DNA of 33,058 nt. Source: Pseudomonadota bacterium. GTDB taxonomy: Bacteria; Pseudomonadota; Gammaproteobacteria; Steroidobacterales; Steroidobacteraceae. Location: contig JADJOO010000017.1 of the NCBI GenBank assembly GCA_016713725.1, positions 1 through 33,058 of the forward strand, given 5' to 3'. Position 1 is the stretch's first letter; each line of letters starts with the position of its first letter. Position numbers and translations under genes: made by a program. This document shows positions 1-9,491 of the stretch, one piece after another. The notes beneath the pieces were generated by a model, which saw only the letters and a program-made list of their open reading frames with translations, was not told the origin of the DNA and made no database searches.

Positions 1-324
1 AACATCATGCTGGTGTCCGTGACCGAGCGCACGCGCGAGATCGCATCCGCTAGCGATCGGCGCAGTCGGACGGGAGGTGCTGCTGCAGTTCCTGGTGGAA
101 GCCATCGTGCTGGCCTGCCTCGGCGGAGTCGTCGGTCTGCTGCTGGTTCCCTGGTCGCCAGCTGGGCGCTGGCGCCGATGTTGCAGGTGCCGTTCCTGTT
201 CGACGTCCGCATCAACGCGTCGTCGCTTTCGTTTTTTCGGCGCTGATCGGCGTGATCTTCGGCTACTTCCCGGCGCGCCGAAGCCGCGCAGATCAATCCG
301 ATCGACGCGCTGCGGCACGAATGA
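1..324 (+). pseudogene. C-terminal part of an FtsX/MacB-type ABC transporter permease, frame-broken
   Basis: This is the end of a MacB/FtsX-family permease; the gene enters from the left edge. The first frame reads NIMLVSVTERTREI, the typical cytoplasmic motif after the large periplasmic domain. A second frame then gives GREVLLQFLVEAIVLACLGG (a membrane helix). Further frame changes lead through SWALAPMLQVPFLFDVRIN to a final helix and the family ending AAQINPIDALRHE, with the stop at 322-324. At least three single-base shifts, near bases 45, 150 and 220, are needed to join the pieces. Such permeases work with a LolD/MacB-type ATPase in export or efflux; the partner lies outside the window. 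The family call is firm, but the substrate cannot be told. Sequence error is more likely than true decay, because the residues are well conserved in every piece. Confidence 0.75.
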
Positions 325-403
325 CCCTCGCGCCGGGCGCCTGCCGGTGACGCGCGCGTGACGCGGAAACGACGTCACCACGCGCTCACCTGGGATTGAG
401 CCG

Positions 404-1018
404 CTAGCGATCGAGGAAGTCGCGCGCGTACCGCACGATTCCTCCGCGTCCCGCGTCGAGCACTTGCCGGTGGGGTGGGAAAGGTCGACGCGACGAGCAT
501 CGCGCAGCAGCGATTCGGCACGACCCGTGGACTCCCAGAATTCCGTCCCGTGCGCTGCAGGATCATCACGGGCAGCTTGAGCAGCGGCAGGCGTTCGCCG
601 ACCTGGTAACCGCTGTCCGACGACGGCACACCGATCAGGATCAGTCGGCGCACCTGCTCGGGCCTCGCCAGCGCGAGTTCGATGGCTGCCAGCGCGCCTG
701 CCTGATACCCGACCACGTCCACCTGCTTGAGCCGCAGCGAATCGATCAGTCGACGAACGCGGCAGCGTGGTCAGCCACGACCGGGCGCGTGCTCGGGTGC
801 GTCGGACTCCACCTGAACCCGGCAGGTCCGGGGCGTGGACGCTGCGGTCACGGCCAGGTCGCGCAAGACCGGGCGGACCCGGCCCGACTGGGTCGGCGGC
901 GCAACACACTGCAGCGGCGTCAGCTCGTCCGAAACCGCCGCTAGAGGGAAATGACATTGTGCAGGTGCAATTGCACGAAACGGCAGTCGACGTACATCTT
1001 GCGCAGGTGGATGGTCAC
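404..1018 (-). pseudogene. alpha/beta hydrolase, frame-broken
   Basis: Pieces in three frames make up one alpha/beta-hydrolase of about 200-250 residues. They are an N-terminal strand like KMYVDCRFVQLHLH, then TPLQCVAPPTQSGRV, then ESDAPEHAP, then VDVVGYQAGALAAIELALAR followed by PEQVRRLILIGVPSSD. The nucleophile-elbow position reads GYQAG where a GxSxG motif is usual. A Gln at that place is seen in a subgroup of hydrolase-like proteins, so catalysis is uncertain. The proposed start is GTG at 1018, with CAGGAG about 10 bases upstream. The reading frame that ends in DFLDR stops at 404-406. At least four single-base shifts separate the pieces. The neighbour upstream on the same strand is the glutamine synthetase-family gene. 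Substrate unknown. Confidence 0.65.
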
Positions 1019-1237
1019 TGTAGGGGAACTCCTGCTCGAAAGTGCGGCGCTGCGGGCGATCGTGCGGGCGGAAATGCGGGTCACTGGCTGATCCTCGGTG
1101 GGCAATCGGCGTTCATGCGGCGCATTCTCCGCGCGCCCGGCCAGCCTCACGTTGATTCAGCTCCCCCCCAGTCGCGATCGGCATGACTTAATGCCGCACC
1201 GGGCACGCAGAGCGCGTCCACTGCAGCGGCGGCAAAA

Positions 1238-2643
1238 TTATGTCGCGTCACGCTCACGCCGTCGAGGTACCACTCGTAGTCCGGTCGCTCCGAGCGAACC
1301 GAATTTTCGGCCTCCTGCTGGCTTGACCGCGAGGAGGACATCGAGGAATCCAGAGCCGAGAGTGTCGCGAAGGAACGCCGAGGACGCGGCCGTTTCGAGC
1401 GCAGCGTGCCATTGCGTGGGCAGCGTCCCCTGCTGCGCCTGCGCATAGCCGTTGCCCTCCAGCGGCGGCCCGGGATCCATCCGGTTCTGGATGCCGTGCA
1501 GCACCCGCCGAGGCACCAGCGCGGCGGCGACGAGGTAGAGGTTGGCGTCTGCCCCCGGCCACGCGGTGCTCGGCATGACCGACCGCCGGTGGTCCGGCTG
1601 GCACACGCAGGCTGACGGAGCGGTTATTGATGCCCCACGTAACGGCTACCGGCGCATAGCTCAGGGACCGGAAACGGCGATACGAATTTGCGTTGGGCGC
1701 ATAGATCGCCATGCCGTCGGCAAGCGTCGAGCGCAAACCGCCGATCGCGTGGCGCAGCAGCAGACTGCCGGCGGGATCATCCGCGGCACATGCGTTGCCG
1801 CCATCACGGTCGGCGAGGCTGGCGTGCAGGTGCATCCGGAACCGGGCCCGTTCCGCAAACGGCAGCCGCCGAAACACGCCAGGCGTCCATGGCGCGCAGC
1901 GACGCCGCGGACGGCCCGCTTGAACAGGATGGCCTCGTCGACGCGCGCAGCAGCGCATCCGTTCGGTGTTCGAGCGTGATCTCGAACTGCCCGGCGCGTA
2001 TTCGGACATCAGTGTGCGTACGGGCAGCCCCAGTGCTTTCGCGGACGCATAAAGATCGTCCGAACAGCGGCGACATGTCGTCGAGGCGGCCGAGGCCGTA
2101 AGCGTCGATGCGACCGCGGCGCTCGCCGCTCAGCATGCCGGCCGAAGGCACCAACCGGCCGGCTGAGTCACGTTCGAGCAGGTAGAACTCGAGTTCGACG
2201 GCGACCACCGGCGTCAGTCCGGCATCTTCGCAGCGCGCGACCACACCGGCGAGCGCGTGGCGCGGGATCGGCCTTCGCAGGCTGGCCGTCGAGGTTCATA
2301 CATGGTGCCGAGGACTTGCGCGGAAGGTCGCTTGAGCCAGGGCGCGCGAGTCAGTGATCCCGCGACGGGCCGGCAGCACGGTCGGCGTCGCCGACGTCCC
2401 AGACCAGCCCGGTGCCCTCGACGTCCTCGCCGGTAATGTCGAGGCCAAGGATGGAGCCGGCGACATTACGGCCGTGCCATACAGCGCCGCGAGCTCCTCG
2501 CGCGCCACGTTCTTGCCGCGGCCGACACCGCACGCATCGGTGATGACCAGTTGCACCGTCTCGATGTCGCGATTCGCGTCGAGAAACGCCTGGGCTTCCG
2601 CAAGCGTACCGACGCCGCGTGGCGCTGTGTTCTTTGCATGCAT
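1238..2643 (-). pseudogene. glutamine synthetase-family ligase (PuuA/GlnA-like), frame-broken
   Basis: This is a type I glutamine synthetase fold of about 460 residues, read across several frames. From the N terminus the pieces are a beta-grasp part with DIETVQLVITDACGVGRGKN and NVAGSILGLDITGEDVEGTG, then TPVVAVELEFYLLERD (a metal-binding Glu), GQFEITLEHRTDAL, GSGMHLHASL (metal/ATP His motif), NSYRRF and GINNRSVSLRVP, and the tail DYEWYLDGV. The spacing and the long acidic inserts resemble gamma-glutamylpolyamine synthetases (PuuA) or other GS-like ligases more than housekeeping GlnA. Ligation of glutamate to an amine is therefore the likely reaction, but the amine is unknown. The start is the ATG at 2643 (MHAKNT). 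The stop is ambiguous: 1238 in one frame or 1147 in another. At least five frame breaks occur. It is divergent from murB. Confidence 0.7.
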
Positions 2644-2745
2644 GGTGGATCGGGCCCTTCGGCTGCGGCCTTGCATGCATAGTGACGGATGCACTCGCGC
2701 AGTGGCAAGCTCACCGCCCTCCGCCGCATGCCCCGGGAGGGCCGG

Positions 2746-3787
2746 ATGGCCGCCGCGTATTCGATTGCCTGGGACGTGCCATTTGCGCGACAGGAACGTT
2801 CCATCTGGACGCGTGCGCCCCGTGCCGGCCACGGTGCACGATGCAACTGCGCTGCCTTCCCTGCTGGCCGAGCCGGCATTGCGGAATCTGCCGCTGATGG
2901 TGCTCGGCGCAGGCAGCAACGTGCTCTTCGCCACCGACCGCTTCGAAGGCTGCCTGATTCAACTGCAGTGCGCTTCGGCCCGCATCGTGAGCGACGACGG
3001 CGAGCACGCGCTCGTGCGCGTCGATGCAGGGTTCGACTGGGACGCGCTCGTCGACTGGACGCTCGATCACGGCCTGCAGGGCCTCGAGAACCTCGCGTTG
3101 ATACCCGGTCAGGCGGGCGCTGCGCCCATCCAGAACATCGGCGCCTATGGCGTCGAAGTTGGCAAGTTCATCGCGGCCGTGCACGTCTGCGACTCCCATA
3201 CGGCTGCCGTCGACCGGCTGACGGCCGCACGCTGCGGGTTCGGCTATCGCGACAGCGTGTTCAAGCGCGAGCCCGACCGCCGGATCGTCACCGCCATCGA
3301 GCTGCGACTGCCAAGGTCCGGCGCGACGAACCTCGCGTATGCCGGGCTCAGCGAGGAACTCGCTGCGATGGGTGGGCTGACCCCGACGCCGCGCAACGTA
3401 GCCGCCGCGGTCCGACGGATTCGACGGCGCAAGTTGCCGGACCCCGCCGTCGCAGGCAACGCCGGCAGTTTTTTCAAGAACCCGGTCCTTGCGCGCGCGC
3501 GCGCGGTCGAGTTGCAGTCGCGCTTCAAGGGCATGCCAGTCTTCCCGGCGTCGAACGATGCCGAGCACAAGCTGTCGGCGGCATGGCTGATCGAGCAGGC
3601 GGGATGGCGTGGCTTCAGCGACGGAGATGCCGCCGTGTCGGCGCAGCATGCGTTGGTGCTGGTCAATCTCGGCCGGGCCACCGGTCCGCAGTTGCTGACG
3701 CTGGCGCGTCGGGTGGCCGCTTCGGTGCAGGAGAAGTTCGGCGTCGCGCTGGAGCCCGAACCGCGCATCGTCGGCGCAACGTTCTAA
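2746..3787 (+). CDS. murB: UDP-N-acetylenolpyruvoylglucosamine reductase (MurB), one N-terminal frame break
   Basis: MurB reduces UDP-GlcNAc-enolpyruvate to UDP-MurNAc with NADPH and FAD in peptidoglycan synthesis. The FAD-binding segment LMVLGAGSNVLF and the motif GLENLALIPGQAGAAPIQNIGAYGVE (in part) are clear. GYRDSVFK, GNAGSFFKNP with the catalytic Ser, and a C-terminal Glu region (EPEPRIVG) follow. Length and layout fit type I MurB, as in E. coli. The N terminus is split: DVPFARQ is read in one frame, TFHLDA in another, and PATVHDATALPSLL in the main frame. The missing base or bases therefore lie at about 2790-2830. ATG 2746 is a proposed start. Because MurB is essential, the break argues for sequence error. 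It ends 21 bases before the convergent HDOD gene. Confidence 0.88.
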
Positions 3788-3808
3788 GCCAGTGTCACGT
3801 CGTCGCGC

Positions 3809-4747
3809 TCACGGTTGTGCGGCGACGCCGAGCGCCAGGCGCAGGCCCTGAATCTCGGCGGCGGCGGCGTCCATCACCTGGTGGAGCGTGCGCAGGTTCA
3901 TGGCAAGCCGACCGAACAACGGCAGCGAACCCAGCGCGATCTCGAGCTCGTCGGGATGACCGAAGAAAGCTGCCGACCGCACGGCCACGCACAGCACGTC
4001 GGTCAGGTCGCGCGCTCCGGCATCGTGCCGATCGACCTGGTCCTGCTCGCCGATCGCGTCGGCGATGACATCGGGCAGCCCCCAGTTCTGCGCGATCGCC
4101 TTGCCGATCGGCGCCTGCCAGTCATGCATCAGCACGTCGCGGGTAGCCGCGGTGCGGAAGAGTGCGACGTGCTTGTCCGCGCGGGCCAGCAGGTACACGC
4201 TGCCGATGTTGTGCAACAGGCCTGCGAGCAGCGCGACGTCCGGAGCCGCCGCGCCAGTGCGCACGGCGATTGCGCGGGCGATCGTCGCCACGAGCGTGCT
4301 GCGCTCCCACAAGGCCGCGAGATCTGCGCTGAGGTGCGCGTGCGTCTGCGCCGAGCGGATCTTCCCGAGCACATACGGCAGCGCAGCGCTGCGGACATTG
4401 TCGGGCCCGACCCGTGTGACGGCCACCTTGAGGTCGGTGAGTGGCTTCGCATCGCGCGACGCCGTCTTTCGATTTGCGAGCGCAAGCACGTTGGCCGCAA
4501 GGCCTGCGTCGGACGCGATCACGCGCGCCACGAGGGTGTTGCTCAGGTCGTCCTCATCGAGTGCGTGGTGCACGCGGGTCGCGACTTCCTGGCACGTCGG
4601 CAGGTCCACGCGGCCGCTCGAGAGCTCGACCGCAAGCGACTGCACGAATTCAAACGCGGTCTGGTTCTCTTCCACCGCCGTCGTCGCGACGGCGGGGTCC
4701 TCCGGCAACCAGTGCCAGGACGTCGGCGAGCGATTTTCGAGTGCCAT
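3809..4747 (-). CDS. HDOD-domain protein
   Basis: This is an intact 312-residue protein with no signal peptide or membrane segment. Residues of about 30-240 form an HDOD domain, a degenerate relative of HD phosphohydrolases. DLSNTLVARVIASDAGLAANVLALAN matches the first helices in part. ALLAGLLHNIGSVYL sits where the HD metal pair would be, with HN in place of HD. A later segment, APIGKAIAQNWGLPDVIADAI, is also typical. HDOD proteins are regulatory scaffolds, often in signalling or stress control, and generally lack catalytic activity. A partner cannot be named here. It is convergent with murB and stands alone on its strand; the next minus-strand gene begins 172 bases away. Confidence 0.82.
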   Translation of the reverse strand: MALENRSPTSWHWLPEDPAVATTAVEENQTAFEFVQSLAVELSSGRVDLPTCQEVATRVHHALDEDDLSNTLVARVIASDAGLAANVLALANRKTASRDAKPLTDLKVAVTRVGPDNVRSAALPYVLGKIRSAQTHAHLSADLAALWERSTLVATIARAIAVRTGAAAPDVALLAGLLHNIGSVYLLARADKHVALFRTAATRDVLMHDWQAPIGKAIAQNWGLPDVIADAIGEQDQVDRHDAGARDLTDVLCVAVRSAAFFGHPDELEIALGSLPLFGRLAMNLRTLHQVMDAAAAEIQGLRLALGVAAQP

Positions 4748-4919
4748 TTCTACCGGGGCCTCCGCCTTGCCATAGCGCCACGGCGCGTGACGATTTGCGC
4801 TATCAATGCGGTGGAGTATGCGAGCCTATCCGGCGCTCGCATGCCAGATGGCACCCAAATGATTGCAATTTCGCACCGCGGCGCCGGACCGCGTCCGTAG
4901 TTTGCGCAAGTGTGACGGG

Positions 4920-5341
4920 CTACCAGACGCCGGTGTTCGGCATGCTCAGCCAGGGTTCGGCCGGCGGCTGGGCCACGCCCTTCTGCAGCAACTCGATTGA
5001 GATATTGTCCGGCGACCTGACGAAGGCCATACGGCCATCGCGCGGCGGACGGTTGATCATGACGCCGTGCTCCATGAGGCGACGGCACGTCTCGTAGACA
5101 TCGTCGACTTCGTACGCGAGATGGCCGAAGGCGCGGCCACTGCCATACTCCTCGCGGTCCCAGTTGTGGGTGAGCTCGACCTGCGCGTCGTCGTCGCCGG
5201 GTGCGGCCAGGAACACCAGCGTGAACCGGCCCTTGGGATACTCGGTGCGGCGCAACTCGCGCAGCCGCGGAGCGCGTCACAATAGAACCTGAGCGAGGCG
5301 TCGATGTCGGTGACGCGGACCATCGTGTGCAGGTATTTCAT
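4920..5341 (-). CDS. gloA: lactoylglutathione lyase (glyoxalase I), one frame break
   Basis: Glyoxalase I converts the methylglyoxal-glutathione hemithioacetal to S-lactoylglutathione in the cytoplasm. The start MKYLHTMVRVTDIDASLRFY carries the first metal ligand (His5). After one missing base near 5262 the reading continues as LRELRRTEYPKGRFTLVFL. Next come QVELTHNWD, with the metal-binding Glu, then GRAFGHLAYEVDDVY, with the second His, and RSPDNISIELLQKG, with the last Glu. Length is about 140 residues, normal for the family. All four metal ligands are present, so the enzyme is expected to be functional if the break is an error. It is divergent from the DsbA-like gene, with about 80 bases between starts. 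Confidence 0.88.
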
Positions 5342-5420
5342 GCGCGGATGGTACCGCGTGCATCACGGTCCGGGCAGCGGCACTTGCGATCGTCCTCGTT
5401 CCGACGCAGGCTCTGACTCC

Positions 5421-6101
5421 ATGCAAAGGAACGTTACCTCGACCCTGCGGGCGCTGCTGGCGCCGGCCCTTGTTGTTCTGGCCGGCACCGCCGGGTGCGC
5501 GTCGACCGCCCCGCCTGTCGCGGTTCCCGTCGCAACACCGGCCACAGCGGAGAAATCCAGGGCTGACGATCGCATCCTCGGCTCCACCGGGGCTCGTGTC
5601 ATGATCATCGAGTTCACGGACCTGCAGTGCCCGTACTGTGCAAGGTTCGCCAGCGACACCTGGCCGCTGCTGCGCGAACGCTACGTCGACACCGGCAAGG
5701 TCCGGTTCGCCACGCGCGACTTGCCGCTGCCGATGCACGAGTTCGCCGTGCCCGCCGCCGTGGCGACTCGCTGCGCAGGCCAACAAGGCAAGTTCTGGGA
5801 GTATCGCGAGGCGCTGTTCCGCGACCAGTCGCTCCTGAGCCAGGGTCGCTACGCGGAGTTGGCGGGCCGGTTTGGACTGGACGGCACCCGCTTCGAGAGC
5901 TGCCGCGCCGACCCCGCAGTGCTGGCCGCCGTGCGTGCCGACGCGGCACTGGCGGCCTCGAGCGGCATTGCGTCGACGCCGTCGTTCGTGATTGGCCTGG
6001 TCACCAACGGCGAATTCGCAGGCGAGGTGATGTCCGGGGCCAAATCCTTCGAGGTGTTCCAGCAGCGACTCGACTCACTGCTGCAGCAGTCGCAGGAATA
6101 A
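5421..6101 (+). CDS. DsbA-like thioredoxin-fold exported protein
   Basis: This is an intact protein of 226 residues from ATG 5421. A longer in-frame start at 5304 would put an implausible tail before the signal sequence. The N terminus has a hydrophobic stretch ending in VVLAGTAGCAS. This could be a lipoprotein signal, though the residue at -3 is Thr rather than Leu, so a normal signal peptide is also possible. A linker rich in Pro, Ala and Val leads to a DsbA/thioredoxin_4 domain with the redox motif CPYC (in TDLQCPYCARF) and the cis-proline loop ASTPSFVIG seen as STPSF. It likely acts on thiols in the periplasm. Its last 27 bases overlap the tail of the convergent chromate transporter gene. 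Confidence 0.85.
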   Translation: MQRNVTSTLRALLAPALVVLAGTAGCASTAPPVAVPVATPATAEKSRADDRILGSTGARVMIIEFTDLQCPYCARFASDTWPLLRERYVDTGKVRFATRDLPLPMHEFAVPAAVATRCAGQQGKFWEYREALFRDQSLLSQGRYAELAGRFGLDGTRFESCRADPAVLAAVRADAALAASSGIASTPSFVIGLVTNGEFAGEVMSGAKSFEVFQQRLDSLLQQSQE

Positions 6102-7341
6102 CCCGCTTGCAGCGGCCGCGAGCAGCACGGAGCCGAGCGGCCAGCGTGCGCGCTCGAGCAGGAACCACGCCGCGAACGAGAGCAGCACGGCATTCCAATC
6201 CGGCGCGGCGCTCCACCCGTCCGGAAACAGCACCACCTGGACCAGCAGCAGCACGAGCGTCGTAATGATGCCGACGACCGCGGCAGTAATCGCGCCGAGC
6301 GCACCAGCGATGCGCGCGTTGCGTGTGAGGCGCTCGACGTAAGGCGCCCCGAGCAGGATGAACACGAAGGACGGCAGAAACGTCGCCCAGGTTGCAAGCG
6401 CGCCTGCGAGCAGCGCCGAGCCGAGCGGCGACAACGGTCCGGGCTGGTTCCAGCCGGCCATGAACCCCATGAACTGCAGCACGATGATCAACGGACCCGG
6501 CGTGGTTTCCGCCAGCGCCAGTCCCGCGACGGACTGGTCGGCCGTGACCCATGCGAGCTTGTCGACGAGCTGGCTCGTGACGTAGCCGAGCACGGCGTAC
6601 GCGCCACCGAAGGTGACCAGCGCGGCCTTGGTGAAAAACAGATAGATGGCGGTCCAGAGCGATGCACCGCCGAGCGTGGCCGCCACGACGAGCAGCGGAA
6701 TCAGCCAGAGCGCGAGACCGATGGCAGCCACCCGGCCGTTTGTCCAGCGCCCACCGGTGCCGCACTGGACATGGGAGCTTCACTCGACGTCGCGTGGCGC
6801 GCGAGATACGCACCCACCGCCGCCGCAATCAGCAGTACGATGGGAAACGGCACGTGCGCGAACTCGAGCGCGAGGAACGATAGGAGCGCGAGCGTGAGGT
6901 GCAGCGACGACTGCAACGCACGGCGCGCGATGCGTGTCATCGCCTGCAGCACCAGCGCGACGACGGCGGCTTGCAGGCCGTACAGCAGCGCCGATACCCA
7001 GGGCAGTGACCCGTGCGCCACGTAGACATACGAGAACGCGAACAGCAGCAGCACGGCCGGCAGAATGAAGCCGAGGCCCGCAACGAGGCCACCGCGTGTA
7101 CCGTGCAGTTTCCAGCCGAGGAAGATCGCGAGCTGCAGCGCTTCGGGACCCGGCAGCAACATGCAGAAGTTCAGCGCGCGCGTGAATTCGCGCTCGTCGA
7201 GCCAGCCACGACGCTCGACGACTTCGCGGTGGAGGATGGCAATCTGGCCGGCAGGCCACCGAAGGAAATGAGTCCGAGTTTCGCCCAGAAGCGGGCGGCC
7301 TCGGCGAATGGCGGCTGCGGACTGATGGGCGGGGGCGCCAT
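6075..7341 (-). CDS. chrA: long-chain chromate transporter ChrA, two frame breaks
   Basis: ChrA-family inner-membrane proteins (CHR superfamily) export chromate. Two homologous halves are visible. The N half begins AARFWAKLGLISFGG and, after a frame change near 7262, continues PAGQIAILHREVVE and then ALNFCMLLPGPEALQLAIFL. The C half, entered after a second frame change near 6728, has LFFTKAALVTFGGAYAVLGY and ALAETTPGPLIIVLQFMGF. The repeated FGG and PGP motifs define the family, and the total of about 420 residues is normal for the two-domain type. The start is placed at ATG 7341; GTG 7356 is an alternative. It ends inside the last codons of the convergent thioredoxin-fold gene. Whether chromate is the true substrate cannot be decided from sequence. 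Confidence 0.85.
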
Positions 7342-7360
7342 GGACGCAAGTATCACGCCT

Positions 7361-7431
7361 GCGGGAAATTGGGAAATTGGGGACGCTCACCTATTTCCTG
7401 CGGAAATAGGTGAGCGTCCCCAATTTCCCGC
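7361..7431. repeat. REP-like perfect hairpin repeat, copy 1
   Basis: Bases 7371-7398 and 7402-7429 form a perfect 28-base inverted repeat with the three-base loop TGC. The core of the arm is GGGGACGCTCACCTATTTC. Just outside it, on the left side only, AAATTGGG is present twice in tandem (7366-7373 and 7374-7381). The left flank at 7361-7373 can therefore also pair with 7419-7431. It lies between the start of chrA and the end of ilvB, 10 bases from the ilvB stop. It shares core, loop and left-side tandem layout with the element at 18456-18523. It may also act as a terminator for ilvB, although no T-run follows. I recall similar GGGGAC...GTCCCC hairpins near REP-associated tyrosine transposases, but none is encoded here. 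Confidence 0.9.
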
Positions 7432-7439
7432 AGACGGCG

Positions 7440-9386
7440 TCAAAACATCTCGGACGCGCCGGGCTCCGCCGTCGTCCGGTGCGCCTCGCGCGATTCGATG
7501 AAATCTCCCGTGATCATTTCATCGTAGGCCTGGCCCGGGCCGACCATCGGGTACACACCCGCTTCGGTATCGATGATCACCTCGAGGAAGGCCGGGCCCT
7601 TGAACTCGATGAATTCCTTCACGACCCGCGGCACGTCCGCCTTGCGGTCGAGCCGCACGGCGAACTGGTAGCCGTCGGCCTGCGCAGCCTTCACGAAGTC
7701 CTTCTTGTGCAGCGACTTATCGCTGGCCGACAGGCGGCCCTTGAAGAACAGCTTCTGCCACTGCTTGACCATGCCGTCGCCGAAATTGTTCAGCACGACG
7801 ACCTTGATCGGCAGGTCGTAGGTGGTGACGGTCTCTAGTTCGCCGAGGTTCATGCGGATGCTGGCATCGCCGTCGATGTCGATCACGAGCTTGTCGCGAC
7901 GCGCGAACTGCGCGCCGATCGCCGCGGGCAGGCCGAACCCCATCGTGCCCATGCTGCCCGACGTGAGCCACAGGCGCGGTTCACGGAAATCGAAGTACTG
8001 CGCCGCCCACATCTGGTGCTGGCCGACGCCGGTCGCAATCACGGCCTCGCCGCGCGTCAGACGGTTGATCTCCTCGATCACGTAGTAAGGCTGGATCAGC
8101 TCACTGTCGCGATCGTAATTCATCGCGTGACGGCGCTTCAGCCCGGCGACGTGCGCATGCCACTGCGACCAGTCGCGCTTGAAACCCGCGCCCTTGCCCT
8201 GCAGGCGCAGCTTTTCGAGCGCAGGGCGCATCAGGCCGACATGGCTCCACTGCACGCGCTTGACCTTGTTGATCTCGGACGCGTCGACATCCATGTGCGC
8301 GATGCGCTTTGCGTTGCACGCAAACTTCGCCGGCACGGCCGCGACGCGGTCGTCGAAGCGGGCACCGAGGCATAACAGGAAGTCGCAATCGTCCACCGCG
8401 TAGTTCGCGAACGCCGTGCCGTGCATGCCGAGCATGTGCAGCGCAAGCGGCTCCGTCGTGTCGTACGTACCGATGCCCATCAGCGTGGTGACGACGGGAA
8501 TGCCGAACTCGTTGGCGAAGGCCCGCAGCTCGTCCGCCGCCTCGCTGTGGATGACGCCACCGCCGGCGTAGATCAGCGGGCGTTCGGCCTCGCCCAGCAT
8601 CTGGAAGAATTTCGCCGCGTGATCATCGTCGAGCGTGCGGGCGCGCAATGCCTGCATGCGCGCGTGGTAGCCGCGCATCGGCAGCATGCCGCTGCCGTGG
8701 TAGTTGCCCTCCCAGTTCTGGACATCCTTCGGGACGTCGATCACGACCGGGCCTGGACGACCCGAGCGCGCGATCTCGAACGCGGTGCGCACGGTTGCTT
8801 CGAGCTTGGCGGGGTCCGTGACGAGGAAGCAGTGCTTCGCGACGGCTCCCATGATGTTGGAGACCGGCGCTTCCTGGAACGCGTCGGTGCCGATGGCGGA
8901 CGTGCCGACCTGCCCGCAGATCACGACGATCGGTATCGAATCCGCGGCGCAGTCGCGCACCGGCGTGACCGTATTGGTGGCGCCAGGCCCCGATGTCACG
9001 ACACAAACGCCCACCCTGCCGCTCGCCCGGGCGTAACCCGCCGCCATGAAACCTGCGCCCTGCTCGTTCGCCGGGACGATCAGCGGCATCGGGCGCGCGC
9101 CTGCAGCCAGCTGCGACTGCTGGTCGTTGTGGCGGAAGATTGCGTCGTACGTCGGCAGGATCGCGCCGCCGCTGTACCCGAAAATGGTGTCGACGCCTTC
9201 GTCCGCCAGCACCTGCACGATGATCTCGGCGCCGCTCATGGACTGGCCGGCCCGCGGGTGCGCGGACGAGGTGGTTGGCAGTGGACTCGCGGCGATGCTG
9301 TTCACGGGCGCGCTCGTTGCAACGGGTGTGGAAAGTTTATGTTGCGCTGCAAACGAGACTAACAGCCGTTGCCGCCGCGCGTCCAT
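7440..9386 (-). CDS. ilvB: acetolactate synthase large subunit
   Basis: This is the ThDP enzyme that condenses pyruvate with pyruvate or 2-oxobutyrate, the first shared step of Val, Leu and Ile synthesis. The 648-residue frame is intact. Motifs are FGYSGGAILPTYDAIF near residue 70, NEQGAGFMAAGYARASG with the catalytic Glu108, CVVTSGPGATNTVTPV, a middle FAD-binding domain, and the ThDP/metal motif from GDAS near residue 505 to NN near 532. Two positions are unusual: NEQGA where HEQGA is common, and FGYSGG where FGYPGG is common. The first 49 residues are low-complexity and lie ahead of MSGAEIIVQVL, so the true start may be ATG 9239. The small-subunit gene is divergent, 105 bases from the longer start. 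Confidence 0.92.
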   Translation of the reverse strand: MDARRQRLLVSFAAQHKLSTPVATSAPVNSIAASPLPTTSSAHPRAGQSMSGAEIIVQVLADEGVDTIFGYSGGAILPTYDAIFRHNDQQSQLAAGARPMPLIVPANEQGAGFMAAGYARASGRVGVCVVTSGPGATNTVTPVRDCAADSIPIVVICGQVGTSAIGTDAFQEAPVSNIMGAVAKHCFLVTDPAKLEATVRTAFEIARSGRPGPVVIDVPKDVQNWEGNYHGSGMLPMRGYHARMQALRARTLDDDHAAKFFQMLGEAERPLIYAGGGVIHSEAADELRAFANEFGIPVVTTLMGIGTYDTTEPLALHMLGMHGTAFANYAVDDCDFLLCLGARFDDRVAAVPAKFACNAKRIAHMDVDASEINKVKRVQWSHVGLMRPALEKLRLQGKGAGFKRDWSQWHAHVAGLKRRHAMNYDRDSELIQPYYVIEEINRLTRGEAVIATGVGQHQMWAAQYFDFREPRLWLTSGSMGTMGFGLPAAIGAQFARRDKLVIDIDGDASIRMNLGELETVTTYDLPIKVVVLNNFGDGMVKQWQKLFFKGRLSASDKSLHKKDFVKAAQADGYQFAVRLDRKADVPRVVKEFIEFKGPAFLEVIIDTEAGVYPMVGPGQAYDEMITGDFIESREAHRTTAEPGASEMF

Positions 9387-9491
9387 CTAGGCGGTTCCCG
9401 CCCGATCCCCTATTCTGGGGTGCGGAACTCGGCGACCATTCAGCCTGTTTTCGTAATAGAATCATAGAGATGCAGTTATCTGGAGTCAGCC

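Noticed and set aside
3490..3505. Run of GC dinucleotides inside murB
   Set aside because: It encodes Ala-Arg codons in a well-conserved frame. No sign of a repeat tract with regulatory effect.
8421..9362. 313-codon plus-strand frame opposite ilvB
   Set aside because: Antisense to an intact conserved enzyme, with composition typical of a shadow frame.
9405..9420. Short CCCC-N6-GGGG hairpin between ilvB and ilvH, considered as an attenuator
   Set aside because: The stem has four pairs, there is no leader peptide with Val/Leu/Ile codons and no T-run.
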